DNA of 64,000 bases from Bacteroidales bacterium (GTDB taxonomy: Bacteria; Bacteroidota; Bacteroidia; Bacteroidales; M50B96), in NCBI GenBank assembly GCA_021740905.1, contig JAIOYV010000014.1, positions 24,009 through 88,008 on the forward strand, written 5' to 3'. A program made the position numbers and the translations under genes. The notes under the pieces are model-generated. The model saw only the letters and a program-made list of their open reading frames with translations, was not told the origin of the DNA and did not search any database. Below are positions 51,327-60,601 of the stretch, piece after piece; the first letter of the stretch is position 1, and every line of letters starts with the position of its first letter.

Positions 51327-54300
51327 CTACTCCACTACAATCTTCCCACTATCCATAAAGGTTTCCCCTTCAACCAAAAAGAAATACATGCCTGTTGACA
51401 GCCCGGCAGCATTGAATTGCTTTTCATCTTTGGGATTGATTAAAATATCCTTGCTCAGTTTTCCTTCAGAATTAAAAAGCTTAACACGAAGTTTCTCATT
51501 GCCGATATAGTTAATAAAGATGATATTGCTTTCGCCAACAGGATTGGGGTAAAGCGCAACTCTTGATGAGCTTGCCGGATTGTTTTGTTCAACCACAGTT
51601 ACCGTACCTCCCATGAGATTTACAGTGGAATCGTTTGAACAGATAAAGTACTGCCCCGTCTGGTTTATGCTGCAATTGGTCGAATAGGATAAATAGCTAT
51701 TTGCACCGCTGACGGCATTGTTTGCCCCACACAATTGGCTCCAGGTACTTTCATCGGAATTGTCGGAACGTTGATGAAGGATGGCAACAGAGGGATTCAA
51801 TATTACAGAAGATGATATTTCTCCATTCTGAGGATAAAACACAAGTTCTTCGAGAGGCGAAATAGTTTGATTACCGTAATTGTTCACAATCCAATAACTA
51901 CCCAAATTTGGGTATGTGTTGGGACGATTTGCTGGAAGATAGTAAATGTGTGAAACCACGACTTTCCCATTAGGCCAGGTTCCTGTGGCAGGAAATTCAA
52001 CAAAAAAGCCTTCATCAGCAAAAGAATAAAGCTGCCCGATATTGCAGGTTTGGACATGGCTTGAACCACTGCCAAGAGGAGCGGTTGATGACACTCGTTG
52101 TGCGCCTCCGCGCATGGTAGCATGAGAAATCCCATTTTTATCGAGCACCTTTCCCGAGTTTTCATTGAATTGATAATAGGAAATAAGATCAGGGTCGCTT
52201 GTTACTAATCCTTCTTTGGTGAGATGTCGTTGCAATCGGATTTCTTCTTCAGTGAGGGCACGGTTCCAAATACATACTTCATCGATCAAACCTGAATAAT
52301 TGCGCGAGCTCCAAGCTTTGTAGCTTCCAATGTCCATTGTAGTCAATTCGACTGAATCGAGATTGGTGGTATGCGTTGCCCCTACCCCATTCACATATAC
52401 GGTCATTGATATCGGGGTCGCCACCATTGCTACATACGACCATTCGCCGGCAGGGATGGTCAAATTGCTATCCCACCACCAGGCACCGCCCGGCCAATGA
52501 TACCCCAACATATTGTTTGCCTTGAAATTGAACCCGGCAGTAGTGCCATTGTTGATCACAATTCCGGTGTATTCGTCCTGGATGCCATCGGGTTTTACCC
52601 AGGCGGTGATTGTAACCGTATTGCTTTTAATACCCAGGTCGGACGTTTCAGCAAAATCGCCAGAATTAGCGCATGCCATCGCAAAACCAGGTGTGGTGTC
52701 AGGTTCGCAAGTATTCACAACAGACACCATATTGCTTATACTTTTTGTTGATGCGTTTCCTGCACCATCTGTTATTGTTAGGCTTACATCGTAACTACCA
52801 TCGGTACCAAAGACCACTTTGGGATTTCTTATCGAAAGCGAATTCACATACGAAGGTGCGGGATAAAACGACCAGGCCCAGGTTGCCCCATCGTGTTTCA
52901 GTACCGAATTGCAATCGAATTTTACCGTATCACGCGAGCAATACACCGTATCAGTTTCTGTCATTGGCATGGCTGAGGGAATAGATTCACTTACAAAATC
53001 CCGCTCCCAAACCCCACGACCAGTGGTTGCCATGCGCATTTTATCCTCTTTGTAAAACGGTTTCATCTCCAATGCTTGGGTCGAAGCGGGAAGCCCATTG
53101 CTGAAATCGGCCCAATCGGCCGCCAGGCTATCATAATAATACACGCCATTGGTACAAGCCAGATACACATTGCTGCTACCAGCCTGGTACTGGATATCGC
53201 GGGGTTTATCACCATTGAGTGTAGAGGTTGTCATGTTTTGCCAGCTATTACCTCCATTTGTAGTGCGGTAAACTTTTTCACCATTTGCACCATCCATTGA
53301 GCATAGCCACAGTTCATTTTCGTTGGATGGGTTAAGGGCAATCTCCAACCTCCAGGCGTTGGTGGTAATATTGGACAATTGAATCCAGGCAACCCCGCCA
53401 TTGGTGCTCTTATACACTTTGCACCAGTCCCAGTATCCACCTCCAGGTTGTAAAACACAATACATTACGTCGGGATTGCTGCGCGAAATTTCAATCTCCA
53501 AAACCCGGCCATTGACACCAAAGCTATGCAACTGATCAAAACTAGCCCCTTCATCAAGCGATTTCCAGATTTTATTGTCCTTCCCCAAATAAATATGATG
53601 GGCATAATAGGGATGAAATTCGACTTCGCTGGAATAGGAGGTATAATAGCTTTCGTTTGGGTACATCGAAAGCGGTGACTGCGACGACACTTCCCCGGCA
53701 AGGGCATTGGGTAGCAATTTAGTGCTGATATCTGAAAAATAGGCTTTTCGTTTTTCAATGGGATTCACATATCCCGTTGGTGCTTCGGCACCTCCCAAAC
53801 GTAGGGTATTTCCGGTTCCATACGTTTCGTAATACCCCGAGTTTCCATTGTGGTAGCGGCCCCCCACCATTATATCTTCGTTCCAGCCCTGGCCAAAACC
53901 CCAATAATCCGAAGCAATTATTCCATACTTTCGGGATTCGGTGGTCTGCAATTCATCTGTCGAATAATTGATCCCCCCATCGCAGCAAACCCAGATATCG
54001 TTGCCCAGCACATGGATGTCCTGAATATCGGGGTGTATCCAGCCAATGTCGTTCGCTCCGGCATTGTAAGCACCTATGCGGGTAAAAGTCGCGGCACTAT
54101 CTGTTGATATCGACAAAGACAGGCAACCCAGGAAAACGGTTGCCGGATTGTTGTGGCTCACGCCTATGGAAAAATTAAAGAATCCCTGGTGAAAGCCAGT
54201 ACCATCAGGATTGATCGAAGCCATGTTTGCATGAAAGGGCACACTATAAGGTCCACCATCAGGCAAGTTTGGGTTCGTCCAGCTTTCGCCGGCATTGGTG

Positions 54301-55364
54301 CTACGGTACACCCCAATCCAGCCATTGTCGTTTAGTTTGCTTTCGCCGATCATTCCTACATAAATTATATTGGGTGATCCGGGTGTCACTGCCATCCGCG
54401 CACCAATATCAGAGGCCTCTGAAAGCACATTCGGCGAGTACCATCCATTGCTTTTCAGTGTCCAACTTGCGCCACCATCAGATGATTTGAAAAACTCGCA
54501 TCGTTTTAGCAAAGGGTTCGTTTTCAGAAGGTACATGGTATTTGTGTCGGCTGGGTGGTATTTCACATCCCAACATTTATCAGAATACAGATTTGTCCAA
54601 GTGCTTCCCCCGTCCAGGCTTCTGAAGAATCCTGAGTTGGCAGCACAATGGAGCACATTGGGATTGGTCGGATGGATCACTAATTGATAGCCCCTATCGC
54701 CCAGGTCGAATATTTGAGTCCAGGTTGCCCCCCCGTTTGTACTTTTATAAATCAAGTCCTCTCCTGTGAAATACACAATGGAACTGTCGGTTGGAGATAC
54801 TTTTATGTCGTCGATGGTGGTGACAGGGACATCCTGCGATACCAACTGCCAATTCAATCCATGATCTGTGCTTTTGAAAACGCCACCTGCCTCAGTTCCG
54901 GCAAACAACACATCGGGGTATGCCTCGCACTGGTCGAAGCAATATACATTGGCTTGCCACGAAACGGGATAGCTGCCATCGCTGCCCAGATTGTAGGTTT
55001 CGAAAGGGCCAATGCTGGTCCACGAATTGGCCGACCGGGTTGTATTTTCATGTGAGGGCCATGACTTACTTTCTTGATTGAATTCGATATATCCATCTGG
55101 ATTGATCAATTCATCCACATTTTTTCGCCAATATATGTAATTCCGCACATCGATATCTTTTTCGAAAGGGTTTGCTCGGAAGTATTGATAATACTCGAAA
55201 TCGACCTCAAAAACATTGGGGTTTTCCGAGTACATCAACTGTGCCCACTTAGGCAAATTATCGGTTGATGTTGGATAGACTTTAAAGAAACTTTCCCTGT
55301 TTTGGGAAAAAGCAATACTTGTAAGGATTAAAAAGCTAGTCAATAAACTAAATGTCAATTTCAT
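51327..55364 (-). CDS. Sortilin/BNR-repeat protein with PKD, LamG and T9SS sorting domains
   Basis: This 1345-residue secreted protein starts at ATG 55364 with a signal peptide (MKLTFSLLTSFLILTSIAFSQ); the ATG at 55445 would bury it. Residues about 100-780 are beta-propeller repeats of the BNR/sortilin type (FKSTDHGLNWQLVSQ, YKSTNGGATWTQIF, FRSLDGGSTWTNLY, YRTTNGGNSWQNM). A PKD-like domain (VKFDCNSVLKHDGATWAWSF) and a LamG/concanavalin-like domain (SYVAMVATPISMTVYVNGVG; DEVCIWNRALTEEEI) follow. The last 80 residues (ALYPNPVGESNIIFINY to SGKIVVE) are a T9SS sorting domain. It is probably a surface adhesin or polymer-binding protein. Confidence 0.92.
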   Translation of the reverse strand: MKLTFSLLTSFLILTSIAFSQNRESFFKVYPTSTDNLPKWAQLMYSENPNVFEVDFEYYQYFRANPFEKDIDVRNYIYWRKNVDELINPDGYIEFNQESKSWPSHENTTRSANSWTSIGPFETYNLGSDGSYPVSWQANVYCFDQCEAYPDVLFAGTEAGGVFKSTDHGLNWQLVSQDVPVTTIDDIKVSPTDSSIVYFTGEDLIYKSTNGGATWTQIFDLGDRGYQLVIHPTNPNVLHCAANSGFFRSLDGGSTWTNLYSDKCWDVKYHPADTNTMYLLKTNPLLKRCEFFKSSDGGASWTLKSNGWYSPNVLSEASDIGARMAVTPGSPNIIYVGMIGESKLNDNGWIGVYRSTNAGESWTNPNLPDGGPYSVPFHANMASINPDGTGFHQGFFNFSIGVSHNNPATVFLGCLSLSISTDSAATFTRIGAYNAGANDIGWIHPDIQDIHVLGNDIWVCCDGGINYSTDELQTTESRKYGIIASDYWGFGQGWNEDIMVGGRYHNGNSGYYETYGTGNTLRLGGAEAPTGYVNPIEKRKAYFSDISTKLLPNALAGEVSSQSPLSMYPNESYYTSYSSEVEFHPYYAHHIYLGKDNKIWKSLDEGASFDQLHSFGVNGRVLEIEISRSNPDVMYCVLQPGGGYWDWCKVYKSTNGGVAWIQLSNITTNAWRLEIALNPSNENELWLCSMDGANGEKVYRTTNGGNSWQNMTTSTLNGDKPRDIQYQAGSSNVYLACTNGVYYYDSLAADWADFSNGLPASTQALEMKPFYKEDKMRMATTGRGVWERDFVSESIPSAMPMTETDTVYCSRDTVKFDCNSVLKHDGATWAWSFYPAPSYVNSLSIRNPKVVFGTDGSYDVSLTITDGAGNASTKSISNMVSVVNTCEPDTTPGFAMACANSGDFAETSDLGIKSNTVTITAWVKPDGIQDEYTGIVINNGTTAGFNFKANNMLGYHWPGGAWWWDSNLTIPAGEWSYVAMVATPISMTVYVNGVGATHTTNLDSVELTTMDIGSYKAWSSRNYSGLIDEVCIWNRALTEEEIRLQRHLTKEGLVTSDPDLISYYQFNENSGKVLDKNGISHATMRGGAQRVSSTAPLGSGSSHVQTCNIGQLYSFADEGFFVEFPATGTWPNGKVVVSHIYYLPANRPNTYPNLGSYWIVNNYGNQTISPLEELVFYPQNGEISSSVILNPSVAILHQRSDNSDESTWSQLCGANNAVSGANSYLSYSTNCSINQTGQYFICSNDSTVNLMGGTVTVVEQNNPASSSRVALYPNPVGESNIIFINYIGNEKLRVKLFNSEGKLSKDILINPKDEKQFNAAGLSTGMYFFLVEGETFMDSGKIVVE

Positions 55365-55470
55365 ATTATACCCTTTTGAAGTGTCAATTTTAACGAAGTC
55401 GTAAAAATAAGGATAATTGGCAAACTTTCGGATGTAGGTTTTCATCTTCTATTTCTGCAAAAAAAATCTT

Positions 55471-55478
55471 TAATTTTG
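55471..55478 (+). promoter_or_regulatory. -7 element abutting sfsA
   Basis: TAATTTTG is a perfect -7 match ending five bases before the ATG at 55483, so the predicted start site is the ATG itself. The -33 is poor (TTC at 21 bases). Confidence 0.45.
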
Positions 55479-55482
55479 AAAA

Positions 55483-56208
55483 ATGAAGTTCACAAAACAA
55501 TTGGTTCATGGCAAGCTTATCAAACGGTATAAACGATTTCTTGTAGATGTTGAACTCGACGATCATAGCCTAATTACTGCCCATACCTCAAATACGGGAT
55601 CGATGAAATCCTGCATCGAAGAAGGAGCTGAGGTATATCTTTCGGAAATCGACAGCCCCAATCGAAAAACCCGGCATACTTGGGAGATGATCAAAATAAA
55701 TGGTCAATGGGTGGGGATGAATACTTCAGTGCCAAATATTCTGGTTTATGAAGCTCTATGCAATAAAAGCATTCCGGGATTGACCCAATACTCACATATT
55801 CAGCGCGAGGTGACTTATGGCCACAGCCGCCTCGATTTGATGGCTACGAACGACAAAGAAACCTGCTATATCGAAGTTAAAAACGTGACACTGAAAGAAG
55901 GCCAGTATGCCCGCTTCCCCGATGCCGTGAGCAAGCGGGGGACAAAACATTTGGAAAGCCTCATCGAAATCAAAAAGGAAGGCATGAGAGCTATCATGCT
56001 CTACATTATCCAACGAATGGATGTAGTCGTTTTTTCTCCTGCAATTGAAATAGATCCGGTGTATGCCTATAAACTTGCTGAGGCTGTGGCTGCAGGGGTC
56101 GAGGTTTTTCCTGTCCAGGTAAAAGTAAGCCCCACCGAAATTTCCCTTGTCAGGATTTTGTCTTTTGAATTGGAAGGAAAGAGGATTTCGGAGAAAAGAG
56201 ATTTATAA
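55483..56208 (+). CDS. sfsA: SfsA family protein
   Basis: This 241-residue cytosolic protein matches SfsA over its length: KRYKRFLVDVELDDHSLITAHTSNTGSMKSC near the start, then YGHSRLDLMATND, CYIEVKNVTLKEGQYARFPDAVSKRGTKHLESL and DVVVFSPA. SfsA has an OB-like N-domain and a PD-(D/E)XK-like C-domain (D...E-x-K seen here). It was named from maltose use in E. coli, but its biochemical role is unclear and nucleic-acid binding is likely. Confidence 0.94.
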   Translation: MKFTKQLVHGKLIKRYKRFLVDVELDDHSLITAHTSNTGSMKSCIEEGAEVYLSEIDSPNRKTRHTWEMIKINGQWVGMNTSVPNILVYEALCNKSIPGLTQYSHIQREVTYGHSRLDLMATNDKETCYIEVKNVTLKEGQYARFPDAVSKRGTKHLESLIEIKKEGMRAIMLYIIQRMDVVVFSPAIEIDPVYAYKLAEAVAAGVEVFPVQVKVSPTEISLVRILSFELEGKRISEKRDL

Positions 56209-56237
56209 ATTTTCTTTTCTCGGGTAACCTTACACAA

Positions 56238-56370
56238 TTAGACGCAAGCCAGCCTTCGCTAAAGCTTCGGTAAGTAAACCTTGTGTCTCTAAATCAGTAA
56301 CGAATCGACCCAATCACCTTACTTTACTCAATTCCCCAATTCCATAATTACTCAATTACCATTAACCTAT
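56238..56370. repeat. Long family B element with family A arm
   Basis: 56240-56288 is a 49-bp element with AGACGCAAG / TTGTGTCT ends around CGCTAAAGCTTCGG. It is the reverse complement of the element at 34939-34988 with several changes. Minus-orientation family A words (CTCAATTCCCCAATTCC) follow at 56325-56362. Confidence 0.65.
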
Positions 56371-56404
56371 TTTTTAATACCTTTAAATGTTCAAAAAAAC
56401 GGGT

Positions 56405-57232
56405 ATGTGCGGAAGATATATTTTAGTCCAGAAGAAGGAAGTCATCGAAAAGCGGTTCAATGTTACGTTTGATGAAAAGGCTGATTATAAGCCAAGCTAC
56501 AATGTGTCGCCGGGCAAGTTGGCGGCTGTGATTACCGATGATAATCCCCTGAAAGTACAGATGCTGCGCTTTGGTCTGACCCCTTTTTGGGCAAAGAAAA
56601 ACATGCTTTTCATCAATGCCCGTACTGAGGGCGACAATAACAAGGAAAACAATCCGACCTACACCGGGGCGCGGGGCATCATCACAAAGCCCTCGTTTCG
56701 CAAGCCCATACGCTCGCAACGCTGCCTGGTGCTGGCCGATGCTTTTATAGAAGGGACAACCCAGGAAAAACTGAGTAAACCCTTTCTGGTATATCTGCGA
56801 GAAAAAGAACGCCCCTTTGCCTTTGCCGGGATCTGGGATACCTGGCAAAACCCGGATACCAAAGAATTGATCCAATCATTTGCCATTATTACGACAGTAC
56901 CCAACGCCCTGCTGCAAAAAATCCCGCACCATCGTTCGCCGGTAATATTGCCCCGTCACTATGAAAAAAAATGGCTGCGACAAAACCTTCCGCTTACCGA
57001 TGTTACTGCCATGTTGGAGCCCTATCCGGCAGAACTAATGAACGCCTACCCAATCAATTCTGCCATTAAAAACCCACAATTAGACAGCAAGGAGTTGATT
57101 GCTCCCATAGGTCAACGGATTGAAAAAGAATTTGAAGTGAAAACAACCGAAAAATGGGAGCTTTCGGGAATGGGTGCAAGTAAACGCTTTTCATATAATC
57201 CGGATCAACCTTTTGGAAAAAAAGAGGATTGA
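56405..57232 (+). CDS. SRAP protein (HMCES/YedK type), abasic-site shield
   Basis: This enzyme crosslinks itself to abasic sites in single-stranded DNA through its N-terminal cysteine. That requires Cys at position 2, so I place the start at ATG 56405 (MCGRY) and not at 56387, which would add MFKKTG. The other conserved parts are YKPSYNVSPG, RFGLTPFWA, INARTEG (catalytic Glu), RCLVLADAFIEG and HHRSPVILP (His). The 275 residues are slightly longer than usual. TACCTTTA, one base off the -7 consensus and 20 bases upstream, agrees with this start. Confidence 0.93.
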   Translation: MCGRYILVQKKEVIEKRFNVTFDEKADYKPSYNVSPGKLAAVITDDNPLKVQMLRFGLTPFWAKKNMLFINARTEGDNNKENNPTYTGARGIITKPSFRKPIRSQRCLVLADAFIEGTTQEKLSKPFLVYLREKERPFAFAGIWDTWQNPDTKELIQSFAIITTVPNALLQKIPHHRSPVILPRHYEKKWLRQNLPLTDVTAMLEPYPAELMNAYPINSAIKNPQLDSKELIAPIGQRIEKEFEVKTTEKWELSGMGASKRFSYNPDQPFGKKED

Positions 57233-57263
57233 GTTTTCATAAAAAGAAAAACACGTAGAAATG

Positions 57264-57476
57264 TTAGCTATTTTTCCAATCACCATCCTCTAACTGAAAA
57301 ATCTCTCCGATATCTGTTTCAAATACATGAGCCATTTTAAGTGCTAAAACAGTAGAGGGCACGTATTTCCCCAACTCAATGGCATTGATGGTTTGTCGGC
57401 TTACCTGCACCAACTCTGCCAATTGGGCCTGGGTAATGCTTTTGATTGCCCGCTCGACTTTTATCCTATTCTTCAT
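57264..57476 (-). CDS. XRE-type helix-turn-helix regulator, small
   Basis: This 70-residue protein is almost only an HTH: NRIKVERAIKSITQAQLAELVQVSRQTINAIELGKYVPSTVLALKMAHVFETDIGEIFQLEDGD. It belongs to the short YozG-like XRE regulators that commonly sit with a small membrane protein gene. Here it overlaps the upstream membrane protein gene by 11 bases. It probably controls its own operon through the inverted repeats at 57974-58028. Confidence 0.92.
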   Translation of the reverse strand: MKNRIKVERAIKSITQAQLAELVQVSRQTINAIELGKYVPSTVLALKMAHVFETDIGEIFQLEDGDWKNS

Positions 57477-57945
57477 CGCTCAAACTTTTTCGTGATTTGT
57501 ATAAAACAAAATGGAAGCGGATAATGAAAAGCACCAGGATGGTGAACATATTGGCAAACATTATATAAAGAAAGTCGATGCCATAGACCGACAATACCAT
57601 AATTGTTAAAACTATAAAGTGTGCCCAGGTTGCCCAAACCAGCGATTCGAGCCGGATTTTTGCAATAAACTCATCCTCTTTTTTTACACGGGCAAAGGCT
57701 ACAAACAATCCACCCACTATAAGTAGCAAACTAACTATCTCAAACTGGATGTCATCGTTGATAATTCTGAAGAAGCCTGATTCCGCAGCTGAGCCACCCA
57801 AAGGAAAGCCTGAATTGTATATGGCAAAGATCGATATTTCCTTTAAAAAATCTAATTCGCCAAAGGCAATAAGAGGAATTGACATTGCCATAAGTATCCA
57901 GCCAATTTTCTTAAAACTGTGGGGCAATAAAAAATGAGTTTTCAT
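57466..57945 (-). CDS. Four-helix small membrane protein paired with the XRE regulator
   Basis: This 159-residue protein has four hydrophobic segments (about residues 12-32, 60-82, 100-122 and 128-148) and a basic end (RFHFVLYKSRKSLSDEE). No enzymatic motif is seen. Such proteins are often the first gene of small XRE operons and may sense a membrane signal or serve as the regulated target. The family is not identified with certainty. Confidence 0.7.
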   Translation of the reverse strand: MKTHFLLPHSFKKIGWILMAMSIPLIAFGELDFLKEISIFAIYNSGFPLGGSAAESGFFRIINDDIQFEIVSLLLIVGGLFVAFARVKKEDEFIAKIRLESLVWATWAHFIVLTIMVLSVYGIDFLYIMFANMFTILVLFIIRFHFVLYKSRKSLSDEE

Positions 57946-57973
57946 AATAATAAAATTTAGATAGGCACAAATG

Positions 57974-58028
57974 TAATGTATATTTTTCTTTATGACAAAT
58001 ATATTTTACATTATGTAATGTATACATT
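57974..58028. promoter_or_regulatory. Candidate operator of the XRE/membrane-protein operon
   Basis: A perfect 7-bp inverted repeat TACATTATGTAATGTA (58007-58022) overlaps the palindrome AATGTATACATT (58017-58028). The half-site TAATGTATA occurs again 42 bases upstream at 57974-57982. The sites lie 29-83 bases before the minus-strand gene at 57945, where its promoter should be, and 54 or more bases before the S46 gene promoter. Confidence 0.6.
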
Positions 58029-58081
58029 TCATTAATATTAAAATAATTTCCGCTTAAATAAGAAAATACCTCTGCGCTTAA

Positions 58082-58112
58082 TTGACTTGCCTCGTTTTAT
58101 TTTGTAATTTTG
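58082..58112 (+). promoter_or_regulatory. Promoter of the S46 protein gene
   Basis: TTG at 58082-58084, exactly 20 bases, then TAATTTTG at 58105-58112: a full Bacteroidota promoter match. The predicted leader is about 25 bases before ATG 58143. Confidence 0.8.
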
Positions 58113-58142
58113 GTTAGTTCACAAAAACTAAAACCTAAAATC

Positions 58143-60290
58143 ATGAAAACAAAAATCTTAATCCTTTGCCTCGTTCTTGCCGCAGGCAGTATTCAACATT
58201 TGAAAGCCGACGAAGGAATGTGGTTGCCTCTCCTGGTAAACCGCCTAAACTACATCGACATGCAAAAAATGGGTTTAAAACTTACACCCGAAGAAATTTA
58301 TAGTGTCAATCATTCGAGTATCAAGGATGCCATTGTGCTGATGGACAACCGGGCGACAGGCACTGTAATTTCGCCCGATGGCCTGATTATGACTTCCCAC
58401 AATTTTGCCCTTGAGTATTTGCAGGCCAACAGCACCGGGAAGGAGGATTATCTGAAAGATGGCTTTTGGGCGACAAAGCGCACGGGTGAGTTGCCCAATT
58501 CAGGGATTTCAGTGTCTTTTTTAATTAGTATGGAAGATGTTACCAAAAAAGTGTTGGCCAAGGTGAAATCAGATATGTCGGAAATTGAACGTCAGGAGAA
58601 AATAGCGGAAGCAATCTCCAAACTTGAAAAGAAAGCCATCACAAAAAGCCATTTCACAGCAAAGGTGAAACCCTTTTTTGAAGGGAACGAATATTATTTG
58701 TTCGTGTATGAAAGCTACCCGGATGTACGCCTGGTAGGTGCACCCCCCATGTCGGTGGGCAGGTTTGGTGGCGATAGCGACAACTGGCAATGGCCCCGCC
58801 ACACAGCCGATTTTGCCCTATTTAGGGTTTACACCGGACTTGATGGATTACCGGCTGATTATTCGCTATCGAACATCCCTATGAAATCGAAAAAAGTGCT
58901 GCCGATTTCTACCCAAGGAATTAAGGAAGGTGACTTTGCCATGATCATGGGCTTCCCTATCTCGACCAGCCGCTATATTCCTTCGTATGGGGTTGAGCTT
59001 GCATTGGACGTAGTTAACCCGGCCATTATCGAAATGAAAAGTAAAATCCTGGAAGTAATCCGTCACGACATCAACACAAACGAGGAGATTGCCATGAAAT
59101 ATGCCACCCGCGAGGCCAACCTCAGCAATATGCTGAAATATTATGTGGGACAGACCAGGCAATTGCAACGCTTCAGGTGTCTTGAAAACAAACAACAATT
59201 AGAAAAGGATTTTCAACAGTGGTGCCTTGCCGATCCTGCCAGAAAAACAAAATATGGAAAAGTGCTTTCCGATCTGGAAGGGGCTTATCAGAAAATAGCA
59301 ACCTATCAGGTATTCAATACCTATTATGACGAAATTCTTCATAATGGATCGGAGGCAGCGGTGATGGCAAATAATTTTTATCCTCTATACCTGGAGATGA
59401 AAACATTGAACCCTAAAGAGGAATATACCATCCCTTCGAGCCTTAAAGAAAAAGTAAGGGACATGGCCAGGACTGTAAACCCAGCCACTGACAAGGAGGT
59501 GTTCTCTACCATTTGTAAACTTATCTCGCAAAATCTGCCAAAGGAACAGCATCCCGATATTTTCGCCCTGATAAAAATGGATTACAGCGACAAATTCGAC
59601 TGGTTTGCAAACGATGTGTACCGGCAATCGATTTTCTGCAACATCGACCTGCTATGGTATTTCGTAAACAACCCCGATCCAAAAGTGCTGGAAAACGACT
59701 TGGTTTTCCGTATCATCTTATCGTGCCACAAATTGCACGACCAAATCGAAAATGATCTGGCTCCGGCCCGATTGATGCTCGAACGTTCCATGCGCCTTTA
59801 TGTGGAAGGGATGCAAGAAATGTCCGTCAACAAGAGTTTTTACCCCGATGCGAATTCAACCATGCGCCTGTCGTATGGCCAGGTTGCAGGATATGCACCG
59901 ATGGACGGCTTGGTAGCTAAACCTTATTCAAACTACAAGGGGATATTCGAAAAATTCGATCCTGCGAACCCCGATTACGCCTATCCCGAAAAATTGAAAG
60001 AGCTTTTAAAAAACGAGGAATTTGGGAAGTATGGCAATGCCCAATCGATGAATATATGCTTTATAACCAACAACGATGTCACGGGTGGTTGCTCGGGAAG
60101 CCCGGTGCTAAATGGAAGTGGTCAAATTGTGGGATTTACCTTCGATAAAAACTGGGAAAGCATGAGCGGTGATATCATTTTTGAATCCGACTACCAGAGA
60201 ACCATAAATGTGGATGTGAGGTATATCCTGTTCATTATCGACAGATTTGCCGGGGCGGGATATTTGTTAGAGGAGATGATAGTGATTTAA
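58143..60290 (+). CDS. S46 family peptidase-like protein (DPP7/DPP11 type) with altered His motif
   Basis: This 715-residue exported protein has a signal peptide (residues about 1-20, ending LKADEGMW). Members of S46 release dipeptides from peptide N-termini in the periplasm. The layout is complete: GTVISPDGLIMTS at the His site, VGRFGGDSDNWQWPRHTADFALF with the Asp (residue 223), and TGGCSGSPVLNGSGQIVGFTFDKNWESMSGD with the Ser (651). However, the usual NHHC after the strand reads S-H-N-F (residues 85-88). Thus the histidine normally beside the Cys is Asn, and activity is doubtful. ATG 58143 was chosen for the signal peptide and the promoter. Confidence 0.9.
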   Translation: MKTKILILCLVLAAGSIQHLKADEGMWLPLLVNRLNYIDMQKMGLKLTPEEIYSVNHSSIKDAIVLMDNRATGTVISPDGLIMTSHNFALEYLQANSTGKEDYLKDGFWATKRTGELPNSGISVSFLISMEDVTKKVLAKVKSDMSEIERQEKIAEAISKLEKKAITKSHFTAKVKPFFEGNEYYLFVYESYPDVRLVGAPPMSVGRFGGDSDNWQWPRHTADFALFRVYTGLDGLPADYSLSNIPMKSKKVLPISTQGIKEGDFAMIMGFPISTSRYIPSYGVELALDVVNPAIIEMKSKILEVIRHDINTNEEIAMKYATREANLSNMLKYYVGQTRQLQRFRCLENKQQLEKDFQQWCLADPARKTKYGKVLSDLEGAYQKIATYQVFNTYYDEILHNGSEAAVMANNFYPLYLEMKTLNPKEEYTIPSSLKEKVRDMARTVNPATDKEVFSTICKLISQNLPKEQHPDIFALIKMDYSDKFDWFANDVYRQSIFCNIDLLWYFVNNPDPKVLENDLVFRIILSCHKLHDQIENDLAPARLMLERSMRLYVEGMQEMSVNKSFYPDANSTMRLSYGQVAGYAPMDGLVAKPYSNYKGIFEKFDPANPDYAYPEKLKELLKNEEFGKYGNAQSMNICFITNNDVTGGCSGSPVLNGSGQIVGFTFDKNWESMSGDIIFESDYQRTINVDVRYILFIIDRFAGAGYLLEEMIVI

Positions 60291-60601
60291 GGATGCTGGT
60301 TGCTGGATGCTAGGCGCTGAATACTTGATGCCAGGTGTCTTCGTAGCCCTATTCAATCTCTGCCTTGCCACGCCTAAAACAGGCATCAAGGGTGACAATC
60401 CGTGTTTCAGAGCAACGACAATCTAATTTCCTAATAATCTCTGCAACAGAGACAAGCCCTACCTTGTTTTAAGGAAGAATTGGGATGGATGAAAAAAATG
60501 TATGAGGTTTCGGGTTTCGTTGCTAGTAGAGAAGCCCGGCTGAGCGTCTCTACGACTGCAAATTGCTGACTGTGGACTGTGGACTGAGAACCGGGAACTG
60601 C
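60291..60601. repeat. Spacer with repeat families F, G, B and C
   Basis: 60293-60325 has GGATGCTGGTTGCTGGATGC (F). 60505-60520 has GAGGTTTCGGGTTTCG (G). 60526-60553 is a hairpin GTAGAGA..TCTCTAC (B-like). 60560-60600 has GGACTGAG..GGGAACTGCC (C), which reaches the stop codon of the next gene. No gene is seen. Confidence 0.6.
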
